Source: a bacterium (GTDB lineage: Bacteria > UBP6 > JAFGXH01). From it: a DNA stretch of 64,000 nucleotides. The notes below the pieces were generated by a model. It did no database searches. It saw only the letters and a program-made list of their open reading frames with translations, and was not told the DNA's origin. Of this stretch, positions 62,842 through 64,000 are shown in pieces; positions within the stretch are counted from its first letter, which is position 1, and each line of letters starts with the position of its first letter. A program made the translations under genes and the position numbers. The stretch lies in NCBI GenBank assembly GCA_027064085.1, contig JAMOQH010000141.1:23429-87428 (forward strand). The letters are read 5' to 3'.

Positions 62842-63122
62842 TTACTCCTCAATCTCCAACGCAACTTCCAAAACACTCTTCCTGCCCCATGCTTTCCTCA
62901 CATCATCAGAAACCAATAACCTACAGCCTTTAAAGTTTTAATTTCTTCTTTAAACTCCATAAATCCCCCTCCTTGGAGGGGTTCAGAATCTAGTTGCTTC
63001 GATTCTAAAAGGTGGGTATCCTTGTCCATTAATTTCCTAAATTTATTCTTTAATTTATCAAATACCATTTCATCTTCCTCTAATAATTCCAATAATATTT
63101 CTTTTACTTCTTCTTTATTCAT
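62842..63122 (-). pseudogene. Frameshifted small leader gene interrupted by a repeat
   Basis: A small gene starts at 63122 (AGAGGTGA before the ATG, MNKEEVKEILLELLEEDE) and is open for 74 codons to 62898. Its middle (DTHLLESKQLDSEPLQGGGF) is translated from a dispersed palindromic repeat. After MEFKEEIKTLKAVG the frame ends, but the adjacent frame continues as LLVSDDVRKAWGRKS, VLEVALEIEE and a TAA at 62842 that touches the ribosome site of the next gene. A single missing base near 62920 would explain this. Neither half is recognised. The final part is richer in G than its surroundings. Confidence 0.6.
62959..63020 (-). repeat. Dispersed palindromic repeat, copy 2
   Basis: On the minus strand a 62-bp element starts GATACCCACC, has the stem-loop AGAATCGA-AGCAAC-TAGATTCT (one mismatch) and ends CCAAGGAGGGGGATTTAT. 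It shares its ends and AGCAAC loop with copy 1 at 34088-34148; one stem pair has changed from G-C to T-A, preserving pairing. It lies inside the coding frame of the leader gene without stopping it. Confidence 0.8.
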
Positions 63123-63150
63123 TAAAATCACCTCTAAAAACATTAAAACT

Positions 63151-63178
63151 ATTATACACAACAATTTATCATTATCAA
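63151..63178 (-). promoter_or_regulatory. Promoter of the large 18-gene operon
   Basis: On the minus strand TTGATA (63173-63178) and a perfect TATAAT (63151-63156) are spaced by 16 bp, 29 bp before the leader-gene start. No other good promoter is seen between this point and the first operon gene. Everything down to 35907 could be read from it, although internal promoters cannot be excluded. Confidence 0.65.
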
Positions 63179-63207
63179 ATATTTGCAATCCAAAAAATCA
63201 TATTATC

Positions 63208-63999
63208 CTAGATTTTTACCTTTCTTCTCATAAACTTAATATTACTAACTGAAATTGAACTATTGTTTTCACTTACAATATGATACTCTTTATTTATACT
63301 AACAGAAGGAGCACCAAATATTTGCATATTGTTATTATTTTTAGATATCTTTTCATATGAAATATGTTTATGTCCATGCAATAACAAATCAATATTATTT
63401 TCTTTACAAAAACTACTCACTTCTTTGCTATTCTCAAGCTTCATAAAATTATCAATAAAATCTTCAATCTCTGGGCTAATCTTCCCTAAAATTCCATGCT
63501 CAATTTTCTCTAAATGATGATGCATCAAAAATATTTTTTTCTTATTATTCTTCCGTACAGTCAGGGCACTGCCCTGACTCATACTACCAAAAGCACTGCC
63601 CTGACTCATATTCGCAATAAGACGAGGCAATGCCTCATCTTTACGCAAATTCACATACCTAACTGCATTATCAAAAATATTTTTATTAATCCCAGCATTA
63701 CTGTTTGTACCTATTATTATCAAATTATCAAATTCAAATATAAAATTATCAATATATTTTCGTTTTCCCATAATAATCCGTGCAAATTCTTTATAATCAG
63801 CAATTTTAAATCCACTTGCAAACACAAATGCCCCCAAAGGATTAACATCATGATTTCCAGGAATTACAATTACTTTTCCCTTGATTATAAATTCTTTAAA
63901 TGCTTTATAAAATTTCATATAACCAAGGCCATCATCTGTAATGTCGCCTGTTACAACAATTAAATCAGGATTTTCTCTTTTTAAAGATACTACTATTTT
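63208..63999 (-). CDS. Calcineurin-like metallophosphoesterase, 5'-truncated by window edge
   Basis: The frame is open from the right edge (codon boundary at 63999) with no stop and no need for the ATG at 63918, because the preceding codons encode NPDLIVVTGDITDDG, the second metal motif of the family. Further motifs are GNHDVNP, LMHHHLEK and LHGHKHIS, giving a full phosphoesterase core. Between the third and fourth motifs is an odd stretch, DEALPRLIANMSQGSAFGS followed by MSQGSALTV, encoded by palindromic repeats (63559-63639). The N-terminal SDxH motif lies outside the window. Cyclic-nucleotide or nucleotide substrates are common in this family; none is indicated here. Confidence 0.85.
   Translation of the reverse strand, partial: KIVVSLKRENPDLIVVTGDITDDGLGYMKFYKAFKEFIIKGKVIVIPGNHDVNPLGAFVFASGFKIADYKEFARIIMGKRKYIDNFIFEFDNLIIIGTNSNAGINKNIFDNAVRYVNLRKDEALPRLIANMSQGSAFGSMSQGSALTVRKNNKKKIFLMHHHLEKIEHGILGKISPEIEDFIDNFMKLENSKEVSSFCKENNIDLLLHGHKHISYEKISKNNNNMQIFGAPSVSINKEYHIVSENNSSISVSNIKFMRRKVKI
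63559..63639 (-). repeat. In-frame palindromic repeat cluster in the metallophosphatase gene
   Basis: Contains a 21-nt palindrome with 10-bp arms (63559-63579; arm AGTCAGGGCA), an 18-bp direct repeat (63566-63583 and 63593-63610) with a 27-bp period, and a second palindrome around GATGAGGCATTGCCTCGTC (63621-63639). The 27-bp period is nine codons and gives a duplicated MSQGSA nonapeptide. These G-rich palindromes contrast with the AT-rich gene and look like inserted mobile repeats. Confidence 0.85.
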
Positions 64000-64000
64000 A

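Noticed and set aside
35907-63122. Integrated prophage or conjugative element
   Set aside because: No integrase, transposase, capsid, relaxase or flanking attachment repeats are visible; the region is one continuous operon of conflict-type genes.
1-64000. Possible CRISPR array, suggested by the CARF-HEPN gene
   Set aside because: No series of regularly spaced identical repeats is visible on either strand; the repeats found occur in one or two copies with unequal spacing.
1-64000. tRNA or rRNA genes
   Set aside because: No GC-rich conserved rRNA blocks and no cloverleaf with a T-loop TTCRANY motif was noticed; a covariance search was not possible here.

Overview
The window is a very AT-rich chromosomal segment (by eye about 25-30% GC) from a flagellated, diderm bacterium using the standard genetic code. 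It carries FlhB/FlhA, beta-barrel porins, lipoproteins, LysM and heptosyltransferase-like envelope proteins. Superoxide reductase, a B12-type (class II) ribonucleotide reductase and a radical-SAM protein suggest an anaerobic or microaerobic life. Lipoproteins with lamin-tail or EGF-like cysteine-rich repeats are reminiscent of deltaproteobacterial lineages (Myxococcota/Bdellovibrionota/Desulfobacterota in the wide sense), but I cannot place the organism from sequence reading alone. No rRNA, tRNA or CRISPR array was found.

Layout. 1-3.1 kb: 3' part of flhB and all of flhA (+). 3.2-8.5 kb: a minus-strand operon of an OprO/P-like porin, a lamin-tail lipoprotein, a DASS/SLC13 anion transporter and two small proteins, one clearly CYTH/triphosphate tunnel. 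8.5-13 kb: NrdR-box-controlled split class II RNR (nrdJa/nrdJb), with a LAGLIDADG intein inserted exactly before the active-site cysteine of NrdJa. 13-35.8 kb: mixed housekeeping and envelope genes: an AAA/PD-(D/E)XK protein, two aminotransferases, CpoB-like and LysM proteins, EF-P, outer-membrane proteins, a GT9-like protein, EGF/endonuclease I, superoxide reductase, a membrane metallophosphatase, a Ser/Thr kinase cluster ending in an orphan histidine kinase, and hutH.

35.9-62.8 kb: the most striking region, 18 minus-strand genes with gaps of at most about 20 nt or overlaps, evidently one long operon. In transcription order: helical/TPR-like protein, CARF-HEPN protein, two TerY-like vWA proteins, PP2C phosphatase, Ser/Thr kinase with zinc ribbon (together a TerY-P triad with a second vWA), SF1 helicase, a protein with two tandem HEPN-like RxxxxH repeats, coiled-coil McrB-like AAA+ protein, DUF2357/S1 protein, NrdG-like radical SAM, coiled-coil protein, double CbxX/CfqX-type AAA+ protein, Hsp70, a small coiled-coil protein, a C-tail-anchored protein and two zinc-ribbon proteins. 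I interpret this as an extended, probably anti-phage or stress conflict system: a nucleotide-sensing RNase and a second candidate RNase tied to a phosphorylation switch, a McrBC-like NTPase pair, a helicase and a chaperone/AAA+ module. A G9 tract inside the double-AAA+ gene could make it phase variable.

62.8-64 kb: a promoter and a frameshifted leader gene interrupted by a dispersed palindromic repeat, then a metallophosphatase running off the right edge that carries its own in-frame palindromic insertion. All functional statements come from motif and context reading; no similarity search was run.
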